A stretch of 64,000 bases of DNA, from positions 5,607,587 to 5,671,586 of the forward strand of contig JASKMD010000003.1 of the NCBI GenBank assembly GCA_030144725.1, given 5' to 3'. Of this stretch, positions 10,064-19,615 are shown in pieces. A program made the position numbers and the translations under genes. Within the stretch, counting starts at the first letter, position 1; each line of letters opens with the position of its first letter. Under the pieces are notes generated by a model. The model searched no databases. It was given only the letters and a program-made list of their open reading frames with translations, and had not been told where the DNA came from. The DNA comes from Haematococcus lacustris (Eukaryota; Chlorophyta; Chlorophyceae; Chlamydomonadales; Haematococcaceae).

Positions 10064-11413
10064 GGTCGAACCCTTGGCGACCAGAGCTGGGCCAGCATCT
10101 TCGCCAGCATGGCCGTGCTGGTGACCCCCACGTCGGGAAGCCCCACCCCTCCCTCCCCCCGGGGCATCACGCAGATGGCCTTGCTAGGGTAGAGGCGGCT
10201 GCTGTTGGGGCTGCCTTTTTGGGGCAGGTTTGAGGCTGCTACAAAGCGGTCGACAACCGCGGCCATGGCTTGCGTCAGGTGAGCGGAGGGTTGCACGATG
10301 GCCATTTGGTAGATGGATTTGGAGGCCAGGCCCTGCTGTGCCACCTGCACCCGCCCCAGGAGGTTGAGGCCTTGGGGCCGCCAAGGGAGGGAGGCTGCCA
10401 TCATGGCCGCCGCCGCCCCACCGAAGGCGGCCTCGCTGGTGGCAGCGTAGGAGGCCGCCCCAAGAGGGACCCCCAGGTGGCGCACGGGCACCCCTGCTCG
10501 GACAGTTGGGATGACCACCTCCGGCTCCTGCTCCCCACCCTGCTCCCACCCGCCCTGCTGCTGCCCTTGCCCGCCACCTTCCCCCAGCCCACCCCCTAGC
10601 CCCTGCTCGCCGGCCTGCGCCTGCCCGCCCCCTTCCCCCCCGTCACCCTCCCTTCCTCCCCGCCCCCCCCCCCTTGGGGCCCGAGCCCCCCTGGTTACCC
10701 AGCCCGGGCTCGGGCTGGGCGCACGGCAGGGCTGAGCTCTTGCTCACGCTCAGCGCAGGGCCCCCAGCGGCGCGGAACAGGCCCAGGGCCTCCACAACCA
10801 CCTTCCCGTCTCTGACCCAATCGAGCACCACGATGGTGAGGTCGTCCGCATACTCCTTGGAGGGGAGCGCGGGGGTCAGGGCGGCCCTGTGCATGGCCAG
10901 AGGGCTGGAGGGGATGGTGGGGGTGCTGATGCGGCCTGCCAGCTGGAGCGAGCTGAGGTAGCTGACCAGCGGCTGGAGCACGATGCATCAGTAGAGCGGG
11001 GAAGCCCCGCTGCCCTGCAGCAGCCCCGACGCAAGTGGGAAGCTGTCGGTGAGGTGGCCGTTGACCAGCACCTGGCTCGTGGCCCCCCGGTGCAACAGCT
11101 GAGCCCAGCGCACATGCCCCTCCCGGCAGAACCCCATGGCCTCCATCGTGTCCTGGAGCAAGCCCCAGGACACGTTGTCATAGGCACCCGCCAGGTCCAG
11201 CAACAACAGCCAGGCTGGGCTGCCCCGGTGCTGCAGGTACTCCAGCAGGCCTAGGTGGAACTGCACGCTGTCGCTGATGTCCCTGCCCAGGATAAAGGCG
11301 GACTGAGAGGGGGACACCAGCAGGTCCAAGGGCAGCTGCAGCCGGTACTCCACTGCCCTGGCCACCAGGCGCACGTAGCAGTTGAGGAGCGTGATGGGGC
11401 GGTAGCCGGCCAC
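9838..11413 (-). pseudogene. LINE reverse transcriptase domain, broken frames
   Basis: The minus-strand RT motifs are AGYRPITLLN (about 11380-11410), AFILGRDISDSVQF (about 11260-11310), LLLLDLAGAYDNVSW with the motif A aspartate (about 11165-11210), and the catalytic EYADDLTIVV (about 10830-10860). Thumb sequences run to about 9840. A TGA replaces the Trp codon expected after PLY at about 10992-10995, and further frame changes occur near 10640 and 9950-10060. A 317-bp deletion removed the first RT blocks. The copy cannot make RT as it stands. Confidence 0.85.
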
Positions 11414-12120
11414 CTGGTCCCTCGGCTTGCCAGCCTGCGTAGACTCCGTTGGGCTCTGCGGCTGAGTAGTGCTGCTGGAAAGCCTTGCACGCAGCCTTCA
11501 CCCAGGCCGGCGTAGTGAGATCCGCCGCCTCCCCCGGCTGGCTGGGGAGATGGAGAGGGGAGATGAGGGTGGGGGTGTGCGCGGGCTGGTCGCGATGGTA
11601 GATGTAGAAGGAGGAGCGGTCGCCGTAGTAGTAGTCGAGAACCGCGCTGGCGAGCAGGGACGGCTGGGCCCCCTGCTCCCTCACCCCCACCCCCGCCAGG
11701 GCTGCGGCCTCTCCCAAGTGTTGCGCCGCCTGCACCTCAGCCTCCCCCTCTCGCTCAACCCGCAGCAGCTGCCGCACGAGGTGTGCCCTGGCCACTGCCG
11801 CCGCCTTCATCCTGGGCAGGGACATCAGCGACAACGTGCAGTTCCAGGTCTGCTGTGGCACAGTGCGCTGCTACAGGTCACGCTGCGCGCGGCGCTGTGC
11901 CCGCAGGAAGTGTTGGGCATGCATGGCCATGCCCTGCTTATTGCGGGCCCACCTGGCCCTGTGACCATCCCTTGGCAGCCCCAGCTGACTCGCAGCCTCG
12001 TGGTGTAGGGCCTCCGCCTGCAGGAAGTCCTTGAGGCAGTCCAGCAGGTCAGGGTTGTCAAGGTGGGCGGGGTGTAGCTGCCAGGGAGCGGGGACGGTCA
12101 GAGGCAGGTCGTGGGGGCAC
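11414..12120 (-). pseudogene. LINE endonuclease C-terminus and EN-RT linker
   Basis: On the minus strand the segment begins in the last part of the endonuclease (VAVCPHDLPLTVPAPWQL, about 12065-12120). It continues through an Arg/Gln/Glu-rich helix and a block with YYGDRSSFY and HRDQPAHTPTL that also occurs in the tandem copies near 49990-50060. At 11800-11850 a short piece of RT (FILGRDISD) reads in the opposite orientation, so the linker is interrupted. Confidence 0.7.
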
Positions 12121-12130
12121 ACTGCCACTT

Positions 12131-12945
12131 GTTTTGGTTTTTTATAGAGGAGCAATACAAGAGAGATAGAGAGAGAGACTAAAGAAAAGAAGAATAGAGA
12201 AGACTACAACAAACAAGGTTCCACCGAACACGATCCCCAAGCACCCCACCCAAACAAAGCGGTCCACACACCCCAAGCAAAGGTCCACACCACCCAAGCA
12301 ACCCCCTCCCTTGGACAACGTCAAGACACTGCCCCACACCAACGCCCTCCACCCTAGCTCTACTTACCTCCCTTGACCCTCCTCACAAAGTTTCCCACAC
12401 AAGCCTAAGCCCAGCCCCTCGACCTGAAGCCTAGAACACCCCCCCCACACACTCAAACCAAGACCACCTAAGCCCCCGGTCCCCTGACACCCAGACAAAC
12501 CCCCGAGGCATAGCCCACCCCACCCAAAGAACGCACGAAGCCCCTAGAAGCAACCCTGCAGCTCAGGTTGCAGGGTTGCTGCTGGGGGATACCTGTTGTA
12601 TCCCCCAGCACCGTACCGTTCCGTACCTGTTGTACCGTGCTGCTGGGTACCTTGGGGATACCGGCTGGGGTATCCGCGCCCTGCCCTCCCCCTGCCTAGG
12701 CCTCCATGTTGCCCTCTCCTCCTCCACTCCTCCTGCCCCAACCCTCCCCTCTGCCCCCTCCTGCCCTCCCCTCCGCTCCCTCCTAGGCTGCTTGGCAAGC
12801 CAACCCCCCGATGCCCCCGGCCACAGCTGGTCGAAGTGAGCGGTGTCCAGCTCCGGGGCCTTGCCCTTGAACCTGGTGGAGGGCACTGCGCCGCAGAGGC
12901 CCACGCGGATGTCCCTCCCCACCCGATGCCAGTCACGCTTGACAG
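12131..12945 (-). mobile_element. Second LINE copy: 3' UTR and C-terminal fragment
   Basis: Its 3' tail (A-rich, about 12135-12190 read in reverse) directly abuts the endonuclease end of the first LINE. The coding part (about 12780-12945) matches the GRDIRVGLCGAVPST and HFDQLWP region of the C terminus. Near 12562-12675 the normal sequence is replaced by hairpin-forming DNA: CTGGGGGATAC (12582-12592) pairs with 12598-12608, and GGATACC (12656-12662) pairs with 12669-12675. Confidence 0.7.
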
Positions 12946-13440
12946 GGAGGAGAGCTAGTGGTTCGCCTCTCCTTGCAGTGGCCCGTCCCTTTCCCCGCTG
13001 TGCTAGCCTGGGTTGCAGGGTTGTTGCTGGGGGCGTAGTGCGTCCCTTGGGTGGGGCGGGTTAGGCCTCGGGGGTTTGTCTAGGTGCTAGGGGACCGGGG
13101 GCTTAGGTGGTCTTGGTTGGAGTGAGGGGGGGGGGGGTGTTCTACGTTTCAGGTCGTCTGGCGGGGCTTAGGCTCGTGTGAGTGTGGGTAGTTCTGTGGG
13201 GATGGGTAGGGCTAGGGTGGAGGGCGTTCGTGTGGGGAGTGTTTTGACGTTGTCTTGGGACGGGGTCAACCTTTGCTTGGGGTGTGTGGTCCGTTGTTTT
13301 CGGGTGAGGGGCTTGGGGTTACGTGCCGAGACGTTCGATGTTTGGGGTTCTCCCTACGTTGTTGCAGGTCACGCTGCGCGCGGCGCTGTGCCCGCAGGAA
13401 GTGTTGGGCACGCATGGCCATGGCCTGCTTGATGCGGGCC
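12946..13440 (+). mobile_element. Inverted LINE 3' fragment and short linker fragment
   Basis: From 12946 the sequence is the complement of the LINE 3' coding end and 3' UTR (plus orientation), giving a fold-back arrangement with 12131-12945. At about 13360-13440 it switches to a minus-orientation piece of the QRRAQRD linker. The 3' UTR has diverged and contains a G run at 13127-13136. These are degraded transposon remnants. Confidence 0.6.
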
Positions 13441-14105
13441 TGAGCTCAAGGGTCTCGGGATCCACCCGTCTGCTCCGCCCCGTGGTGGGCCTTCCCGTTT
13501 CAATAGCTCTTGGGGCCCAGCTATAGCAGAACGTTCTGAGGGGAGTCCGTGGTTGCGCCCGTCCTGGGCTGCCTAGGTGTGTTTCATGGGTGAGCCAGCA
13601 CATCAGGGGGAGCGGGAGGCGCAGGGCCTGTTGTTGAGCAGCACAGCTGCCCCCACCTCTGGTCAGAACTGGGGCCCGCGAGTCGGCCTTTCCCACTTGG
13701 CGGTGCAGCAACGCCTACACGAGGCAGGAGGCCCCTTCTTCCCTGCATGGACATGACTAGCTGCACCGGAGGTAAGTCAAGGGATGTTGGGGGCAATGCC
13801 CCAACCGTCGTGTTTTCCGCCGCTAGCAGGGCCCTCTGAGCAAGAAGGAGCGCCCTATACCCTCAGCCGGAGCTTCTATCCGTTATCCGCTCCTCCCCCT
13901 CCGCCTCGCCCGCTATCAGCTCTCCTCTCCTCCCCCTCCGCCTCGCCCGCTTCTACCCCAGGCTTGGCCATTTGGCCCGGATGTGGCGGGGCAGAGCCGT
14001 TGGACGGCAGGGCTACTACAGCTAGTCAGTCCCTGGCTGCCGCAAACCCCCTCTAGCGCACCTCAACAGGGTGTGGCACTGCTGGAGCAGAGGGGGCGAT
14101 GGTGG
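13441..14105. other. Unassigned stretch
   Basis: Mixed-composition sequence with a C-rich CTCCTCCCCCTCCGCC tract repeated near 13880-13950. No convincing gene. A GGTAAGT at about 13769-13775 resembles a splice donor but has no recognisable exon before it. Confidence 0.4.
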
Positions 14106-14108
14106 TGC

Positions 14109-14246
14109 ATGAAGCGCAACAGCAACGACAACAGCAACAGGAGTCGCAACAGCAACAGCAGCGGCAACAGCAGCAGCAACAGCAGCAGCAGCGGCAGCAG
14201 CAGCGGCAGCGGCAGCAACAACAACAACAACAACAACAACTTTTTA
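14109..14246 (+). repeat. (CAG/CAA)n trinucleotide tract
   Basis: About 135 bp of interrupted CAG, CAA and CGG triplets ending in (CAA)n. Open in several frames because of its composition; not evidence of a gene. Confidence 0.9.
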
Positions 14247-14256
14247 GCAGCTTTTG

Positions 14257-14540
14257 AGGGCTGGGGCTGGGGCTGGGGCTGGGGCTGGGGCTGGGGCTGG
14301 GGCTGGGGCTGGGGCTGGGGCTGGGGCTGGGGCTGGGGCTGGGGCTGGGGCTGGGGCTGGGGCTGGGGCTGGGGCTGGGGCTGGGGCTGGGGCTGGGGCT
14401 GGGGCTGGGGCTGGGGCTGGGGCTGGGGCTGGGGCTGGGGCTGGGGCTGGGGCTGGGGCTGGGCCTGGGGCTGGGGCTGGGGCTGGGGCTGGGGCTGGGG
14501 CTGGGGCTGGGGCTGGGGCTGGGGCTGGGGGCTGGGCCTG
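14257..14540 (+). repeat. (GGGGCT)n microsatellite
   Basis: Roughly 46 uninterrupted hexamers with a single G-to-C change near 14463. The plus strand is a regular series of GGGG runs and is predicted to form G-quadruplexes. All overlapping long open frames (Trp-Gly, Ala-Gly, Pro-Gln repeats) are by-products. Confidence 0.95.
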
Positions 14541-14754
14541 GGCAGGGGGGCCAGGGCTGCAGCCAGGCTAGGCTCCATGGCAGGGGGCTGGGCTGGGGGG
14601 CCCAGGGCTTGAGCCAGGCTGGGCTGCATGGCAGGGTGCTGGGCAGGGGGCTCGGTAGGGGGGGACAGGCATGCAGTCAGCCAGCTTGGCAGGGCAGGGG
14701 GCCCAATGGGAGGGGTGACCACACGCGTTAGGAGGGGTGACCACACGCGTGAGG

Positions 14755-15050
14755 CATTAGCAGGTAGGGTGTGGGGCAGCAGCGGGCAGGGTGTAGGGCT
14801 GCAGCGGGTGGGGGCGTGGGGCAACAAAGAGCATGTGGTGGGGGAGCAGGAGGCCGGGTGTTGGGCAGCATTAGACAGGGTGTGGGGCAGCAGCAAGCAG
14901 GGGGTGGGGCTGCAACGGGCCGGTGGTGGGGCAGCAGCGGGCCGGTGGTGGGGCAACAGAGAGCAGGGGGTGGGGCAGCGGCAAGCAGCTGGTGGGGCAC
15001 AACAGGCAAGTGGTGGGGCAGCAGAGTGTAGGGGGTGGGGCATGTCTGAC
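14755..15050. repeat. GTGGGGCAGCAG minisatellite
   Basis: About ten degenerate units of roughly 25-30 bp sharing GGTGGGGCAGCAGNGGGC. It is the complement of the family seen at 6430-6668. Confidence 0.7.
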
Positions 15051-15168
15051 AACATTGGGGCCCTTCTTCATCACGACTGCTTACCACCACGACTAGCGTC
15101 CACCAGGCACAGCTCCCAGAAAGTTTCGTCGACACCTGGGAAACACGATGTTGTAAGGAGTGGTACTA

Positions 15169-15228
15169 GCTCCAGCGCCTCGGCCTCACGTTTTTAGGGT
15201 GCCTAAAACTACCGGCGCTTCCACTATC
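15169..15228 (-). mobile_element. MITE B fragment
   Basis: The last 60 bp are the complement of the left arm of MITE B (5234 onward): CCGGCGCTTCCACTATC followed by TA at 15229-15230. The other arm is missing, so this is a truncated copy. Confidence 0.7.
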
Positions 15229-15230
15229 TA

Positions 15231-15619
15231 CTGCGTATTTACATGCCGCGCTTGTCCCTACGCTCTCTACAGGTAGGCACCGAGTTGTGTGCCTGATATC
15301 CATAAGCAGATCTGTAAATCAGGTGTCCCCAACTAACAGAAAACCTACCCCTGGTAATAAAAACGACGCCGCGTCCCAGCCACGTGGTCTCTAATTATGC
15401 TACGCATATCCCTGGATAGAGCACTCTGTCAGCTACGGGGTGAAGCGTGTTTAACTAATTCCCGTGCATTGTGTTGAGCGCACTGGCGGCTCAAATATTA
15501 ACATTCAAATTCATGCGTGTATTGCTCATGCGGGCCTCGCCGCGATCGACCGCCGCGACCGACGTGGCCCATTAGCCCCTGCAAACAGTCAGGGACAGTC
15601 GCCGCAGAAAAAACGGTCA
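15231..15619. other. Unassigned stretch
   Basis: Lower-GC sequence with no gene, repeat or RNA signal. It may hold the 3' end of the minus-strand gene that follows. Confidence 0.4.
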
Positions 15620-17302
15620 TCACGGCATGCCAAACAGATGCAACTGAGCAGTACAAGGTGTGTAGGCCATTGCTTTGTTACCTTGTTGGGTAGGTTGGGT
15701 CCGATCCCTCATGCCCGCCTTGCGCTTGCGTGTCGAGCTCGTGCTCATCTCCGTTGTTGTCCCCTGCTGCTCCTCAGGTGCAGCAACAAGTGGAGGGGTG
15801 AGCAACCCTAGGGCTGCACAAGCACTTGCTGCCTGCTGCTGCCAGGGGGGTGCAGCAGGAGGGGTGGGCAGGTCAGGGGCGGCACCCACACCAGCTGCCT
15901 GCTGCTGCCAGGGGGGTGCAGCAGGAGGGGGGGGAGGGTCAGGGGCGGCACCCACACCAGCTGCCTGCTGCTGCCAGGGGGGTGCAGCAGGAGGGGGGGG
16001 CAGGTCAGGGGCGGCACCCACACCAGCTGCCTGCCGCTGCCAGGGGGGTGCAGCAGGAGGGGGGGGAGGGTCAGGGGCGGCACCCACACCAGCTGCCTGC
16101 TGCTGCCAGGGGTATGCAGCAGGAGGGGGGGGAGGGTCAAGGGCGGCACCCACACCAGCTGCCTGCTGCTGCCAGGGGGGTGCAGCAGGAGGGGGGGGAG
16201 GGTCAGGGGCGGCACCCACACCAGCTGCCTGCCGCTGCCAGGGGGGTGCAGCAGGAGGGGGGGGAGGGTCAGGGGCGGCACCCACACCAGCTGCCTGCTG
16301 CTGCCAGGGGGGTGCAGCAGGAGGGGGGGGAGGGTCAGGGGCGGCACCCACACCAGCACCTGCTGCTGCCCCCAGCTCATCCCCATGCAGGGCAGCTACT
16401 GTGTTGCGAACATGAGCCATGACAAGACCCTTCAACTTGGGCTTCAACCACCCTTTCATGACCTCCTGCTGATGGAAGCGAAGGTAAGCTTGCAGCTCCC
16501 TGACAGATAGCTTGTTAGCCTCCTCAACAGTGGTGTGGCTGTAATCGCGCCCATCATAGGTCAGAGCATATGCCGCTGCAAGTCTATGCTGCCCCTCATG
16601 ATCCCCCACATCAACCACCACCTGCCCCACCCTATGGGTTGTTGCTGCTGCTTTCATCTCCGCCTTTGCTATCCGCCGTGCCCTAGCTGCTGCTGCCTCC
16701 TCACGTCGCACTTCCTTGCGTAGCTTCGGCAGCCGCTGAGCAAAGTCAAGCACATCCACGCCGTCAATGGCATCGCTGTGGATACGCATAGACATGAGCT
16801 CAAGCACGGTTGGCAGCTCCATGTACATGCCGGTCCCATGCTTGAGCTGCTGCAGCAAGGACTCCACAGGGGCATTGGATACTGGGCAGGCAAGGTAATA
16901 CACCTCTAGATGCGCTTGCAGCTGTTGCTCCTCCTGCTCACTCAGCGCGCGCTCCTTGGCCATGGCACGGATCTGCTTTTCATGCTTCTCCCATGTGCCA
17001 TGCGCGTCCCACACTCGAGGGTCCCACATTGGCAGCCGCTGTCCTGTCCGCTGCTGCTGCTGGCCCTCCATGTGTTGGCCTTCTTGCTGTTGTTGCTCCA
17101 TCATGGCTGCAAGTTCAACCACTTCATAGGCCACCTCCCAACGCATTGCAGGGTCGGAGCTGCCTAGAGCTGCAAAGAGGTAAGGCAGGGCATTGGGCCT
17201 CAGCTGTGGCACAAGGGAGGGGGACGATGGCCAACACGTCTGTGATCTGGGCGGTGAGTCGCTGATGCTGGCCAGCTGCTCTTGCCAAATCTGAACCTGC
17301 AC
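15620..17302 (-). CDS. Hypothetical protein, large 3' exon: SAP-like segment and 22-residue Pro/Ala/Gln repeats
   Basis: This is the longest frame of an unrecognised minus-strand gene. In order it has a HEAT-like helical piece (ALPYLFAALGSSDP, about 17150-17200), a Gln-rich spacer, Glu/Arg/Ala-rich helices, and a segment with LSVRELQAYLRFHQQEV and WLKPKLKGLV (about 16420-16515). The last resembles a SAP DNA-binding helix-extension-helix, by eye only. Eight copies of a 22-residue unit (AAGVGAAPDPPPPPAAPPWQ plus QQ) follow at 15830-16365, encoded by a 66-bp minisatellite. The C-terminal tail has a basic RKRKAG cluster that could be a nuclear signal. The frame probably continues upstream into 17303-17425 through a one-base shift near 17220, where a C run could be a sequencing error or a real lesion. 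Function unknown. Confidence 0.5.
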   Translation of the reverse strand: MQVQIWQEQLASISDSPPRSQTCWPSSPSLVPQLRPNALPYLFAALGSSDPAMRWEVAYEVVELAAMMEQQQQEGQHMEGQQQQRTGQRLPMWDPRVWDAHGTWEKHEKQIRAMAKERALSEQEEQQLQAHLEVYYLACPVSNAPVESLLQQLKHGTGMYMELPTVLELMSMRIHSDAIDGVDVLDFAQRLPKLRKEVRREEAAAARARRIAKAEMKAAATTHRVGQVVVDVGDHEGQHRLAAAYALTYDGRDYSHTTVEEANKLSVRELQAYLRFHQQEVMKGWLKPKLKGLVMAHVRNTVAALHGDELGAAAGAGVGAAPDPPPPPAAPPWQQQAAGVGAAPDPPPPPAAPPWQRQAAGVGAAPDPPPPPAAPPWQQQAAGVGAALDPPPPPAAYPWQQQAAGVGAAPDPPPPPAAPPWQRQAAGVGAAPDLPPPPAAPPWQQQAAGVGAAPDPPPPPAAPPWQQQAAGVGAAPDLPTPPAAPPWQQQAASACAALGLLTPPLVAAPEEQQGTTTEMSTSSTRKRKAGMRDRTQPTQQGNKAMAYTPCTAQLHLFGMP

Positions 17303-17425
17303 CCGTTACGGGGCTTGCACCCTTGGGCACAGCAGCAGTCACTCTGATGACGAGCACCTTGCCATGCTTCTTGCATGTGCAGCCATCAAACTGCACGTGG
17401 ATCCCTTCGGCTCGTCGTAGCTGAT
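17303..17425 (-). CDS. Hypothetical protein, exon with a C-x-C motif
   Basis: The exon follows a GCAG acceptor and reads [24 protein letters not shown] and onward on the minus strand. The Cys-x-Cys beside basic residues could bind metal. The downstream frame differs from the 560-codon frame, see 15620-17302. The phase also does not match the best upstream frame across the intron, so the gene may be degenerate. Confidence 0.4.
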
Positions 17426-17933
17426 CTGCATGCACAAAGCATGATCAACATTGCAGCCCAGCCCAACCCAGCCCAGCCCAGCCCAGCCCAGCCCAGCCCA
17501 GCCCAGCCCAGCCCAGCCCAGCCCAGCCCAGCCCAGCCCAGCCCAGCCCAGCCCAGCCCAGCCCAGCCCAGCCCAGCCCAGCCCAGCCCAGCCCAGCCCA
17601 GCCCAGCCCAGCCCAGCCCAGCCCAGCCCAGCCCAGCCCAGCCCAGCCCAGCCCAGCCCAGCCCAGCCCAGCCCAGCCCAGCCCAGCCCAGCCCAGCCCA
17701 GCCCAGCCCAGCCCAGCCCAGCCCAGCCCAGCCCAGCCCAGCCCAGCCCAGCCCAGCCCAGCCCAGCCCAGCCCAGCCCAGCCCAGCCCAGCCCAGCCCA
17801 GCCCAGCCCAGCCCAGCCCAGCCCAGCCCAGCCCAGCCCAGCCCAGCCCAGCCCAGCCCAGCCCAGCCCAGCCCAGCCCAGCCCAGCCCAGCCCAGCCCA
17901 GCCCAGCCCAGCCCAGCCCAGCCCAGCCCTTAC
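17426..17933 (-). repeat. Candidate intron composed almost entirely of a (CCCAG)n pentanucleotide array
   Basis: On the minus strand the donor is GTAAGG at 17933 and the acceptor GCAG ends at 17426. Between them about 480 bp are near-perfect pentamers (GGGCT on the minus strand), one of the longest uninterrupted microsatellites in the window. The overlapping frames of Pro-Ala-Gln or Gly-Leu-Trp-Ala repeats are artefacts of a five-base unit that lacks stops. Confidence 0.6.
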
Positions 17934-18120
17934 CTAGGGTTCTGTTGCCGCAGGTACTTGCAGACCACACGCAGCTGCCGACCCACAGTTGTGTGCTGGC
18001 CAGGCCGGTGAGTGTTTGCCACCACACATTGCTCTGTGATGAACAGCCGCCGGCATGTGGGAAGCCGGCGACGGCTGACTTGTGTCTTCAACATCAACTT
18101 GGCTGTGCTGAGGTACTGCT
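17934..18120 (-). CDS. Hypothetical protein, upstream exon
   Basis: A minus-strand frame with [14 protein letters not shown] and [13 protein letters not shown] ends at the GTAAGG donor. It looks like protein but matches no family I know. Its phase is not compatible with the next exon as read, so either splicing differs or the gene is broken. Confidence 0.35.
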
Positions 18121-18735
18121 GAGCTGTGTATGCTGCTGTCCTTGCTGCTGGCTTTCCAGGTGAGGCCTCTTGCGTGGGGATGAAGAAGTCAGAGGGCTCA
18201 GGTGGGCTCGTTCCCGGTGTGGGTCTGCAATGTCGTTGCCACCAGCGGGTCTGCCATGGGTGTCAAGCCGGCTGCAGTTGCTGTCAGCCCACCGCCGCAT
18301 GACCTCAATGGATACACGTGTTTGCTTTAGGATCTGCAGTTGCTGCCTCTGCTGGCGGGTTAGTAAAGGGCGGCGCTTAAACTTGCACAGCTGGGCCTCT
18401 AGGCGGTGCACATCACGCCTTGCAATTGTAATGGCCAGGTTGCACTGCTCGATGACTGCCTCAAGAGACTCGTTATCCAATCTCAGCTGCCTGTGTGCTG
18501 CCTGTAGGTGCTGGTGCTTCTCCTCAAGGTCGTGCATTTTGGCAGCAAGGAGCTCCTCAATAGCATGTAGCAACTGAGCCTCGGTCATCAGCAGCTCATT
18601 CTCTGCCTGCACCTCCTGGGCAATGTCGTTAGCCCTCCTTGCTGCAGCTTTTAGGCCGCTAGGGCAGTGCAGATAACCAGCTCTTGGTGAATTATTCAGG
18701 GCCTGAAGGTGGGCATCCCGCCGGCTGCGCCCCAT
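18094..18735 (-). CDS. Hypothetical coiled-coil protein (5' part of the same gene?)
   Basis: A 213-codon minus-strand frame. Residues about 30-140 are rich in Leu, Glu, Gln and Arg with heptad spacing (for example [19 protein letters not shown] and [20 protein letters not shown]), predicting a coiled coil. The tail is Ser/Pro/Arg-rich with PRKRPHLE. It overlaps the end of the next downstream frame, so it is either a separate small gene or a 5' exon joined by an unseen intron. It starts close to a G-rich minisatellite. Confidence 0.45.
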   Translation of the reverse strand: MGRSRRDAHLQALNNSPRAGYLHCPSGLKAAARRANDIAQEVQAENELLMTEAQLLHAIEELLAAKMHDLEEKHQHLQAAHRQLRLDNESLEAVIEQCNLAITIARRDVHRLEAQLCKFKRRPLLTRQQRQQLQILKQTRVSIEVMRRWADSNCSRLDTHGRPAGGNDIADPHRERAHLSPLTSSSPRKRPHLESQQQGQQHTQLSSTSAQPS

Positions 18736-18754
18736 TGGGGTGGGCTGGAGTTGC

Positions 18755-19115
18755 TAAGGCCGGGACAAGGAGGGAGGGGGAGGTGGGTGGAGGGGGGGGC
18801 TGGGATTGGGAGGGGGTAGCAGGGGTGGGAGGGCAGTGAGGGGGCTGGGAGGGGGTGGGAGGGGGGGTGGAGTGCGGGGCTGAGGTTGGGAGGGGGTGGC
18901 GGGGGTGGGAGGGCAGTGAGGGGGCTGGGAGGGGGTGGGAGGGGGGGTGGAGGGGGGTGCTGAGGTTGGGAGGGGGTGGCGGGGGTGGGAGGGCAGTGAG
19001 GGGGCTGGGAGGGGGTGGGAGGGGGTGGGAGGGGGGGTTGGAGGGCCGGGCTGGGGTTGGGAGGGGGTGAGCGGAGGTAGGAAGGCGATGCTGGGCTGGG
19101 GAGGGGGGGGGGCTG
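18755..19115 (+). repeat. GGGAGGGGGTGG minisatellite with about 80-bp higher-order units
   Basis: G-rich repeats organised as three longer units (starting near 18795, 18870 and 18950) that each contain GGGCAGTGAGGGGGCTGGGA. Strong G/C strand asymmetry; quadruplex potential. Not coding. Confidence 0.85.
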
Positions 19116-19615
19116 CAATGGGCAGGGTCGGATGGGCTAATCATTCCTGCAAGGCAAAGTCGGGTCACGCCAATGTCATTTCAAGCAGGCCTGATCAACT
19201 AATTGCCATGCTTTCTTCTCCAGCAGTTGTGGCGTTGAGTAAGGAACAGAGTTATGTAGCGAAAAACTGGAAAGTCACAGTGGTCAGCTCACAACATGCC
19301 ATTTTGTTAATGAGGGTCCCTTTTCCTGTGTGACTAGCGAGAGAGAGACGCACATTTCCCGCATTTGCAGCAATGTCGCTACATCACATGCCCAGCGATG
19401 GCCCTCCAACACCGCCTGCACCAACAAAAGGCTCGCGGAGCGAGCCTGGCGGGCTGTAATGTGATTGTACTTCCGGCTCGATGCCAAGCGCAGTTCGCTC
19501 ATTGGTGCCTCTACTCACCACTAGACCAATCGATAGTGAGCAGCTGAGGTGTGTCCGCGCTCGCTTGCGCCGGCATGGACTCTGATGCAAGGATTAACGC
19601 GCCGCTTGCCAGTAG
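19116..19615. other. Unassigned stretch
   Basis: About 500 bp of mixed composition with no gene or repeat signal I can identify. Confidence 0.4.

Larger units (their letters stand above)
7370..12130 (-). mobile_element. APE-type LINE, 5'-truncated, minus orientation (most complete 3' half in the window)
   Basis: Read on the minus strand, this copy runs from within the endonuclease domain (about 12120), through the linker and reverse transcriptase, to a long C-terminal region with a CCHC zinc knuckle and a 3' UTR ending near 7370-7390. It lacks the N-terminal endonuclease part. Relative to the tandem copies at 48730-63644, it has a 317-bp deletion in the linker/RT region and a small inverted RT fragment near 11800-11850. 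It keeps the undamaged RT-to-C-terminus junction that the tandem copies lost. Confidence 0.85.

Noticed and set aside
14254..14571. Long Ala-Gly, Trp-Gly and Pro-Gln open frames
   Set aside because: Produced by the (GGGGCT)n hexamer, which lacks stops in all frames; no start context or conserved flank.
15826..16422. Plus-strand frames over the 66-bp minisatellite
   Set aside because: Repeat is open in several frames; only the minus-strand frame extends into non-repetitive, protein-like sequence.
17375..18163. Pro-Ala-Gln-Pro-Ser and Gly-Leu-Trp-Ala repeat proteins on both strands
   Set aside because: A pentanucleotide array is open in every frame; the splice-like sites indicate an intron.
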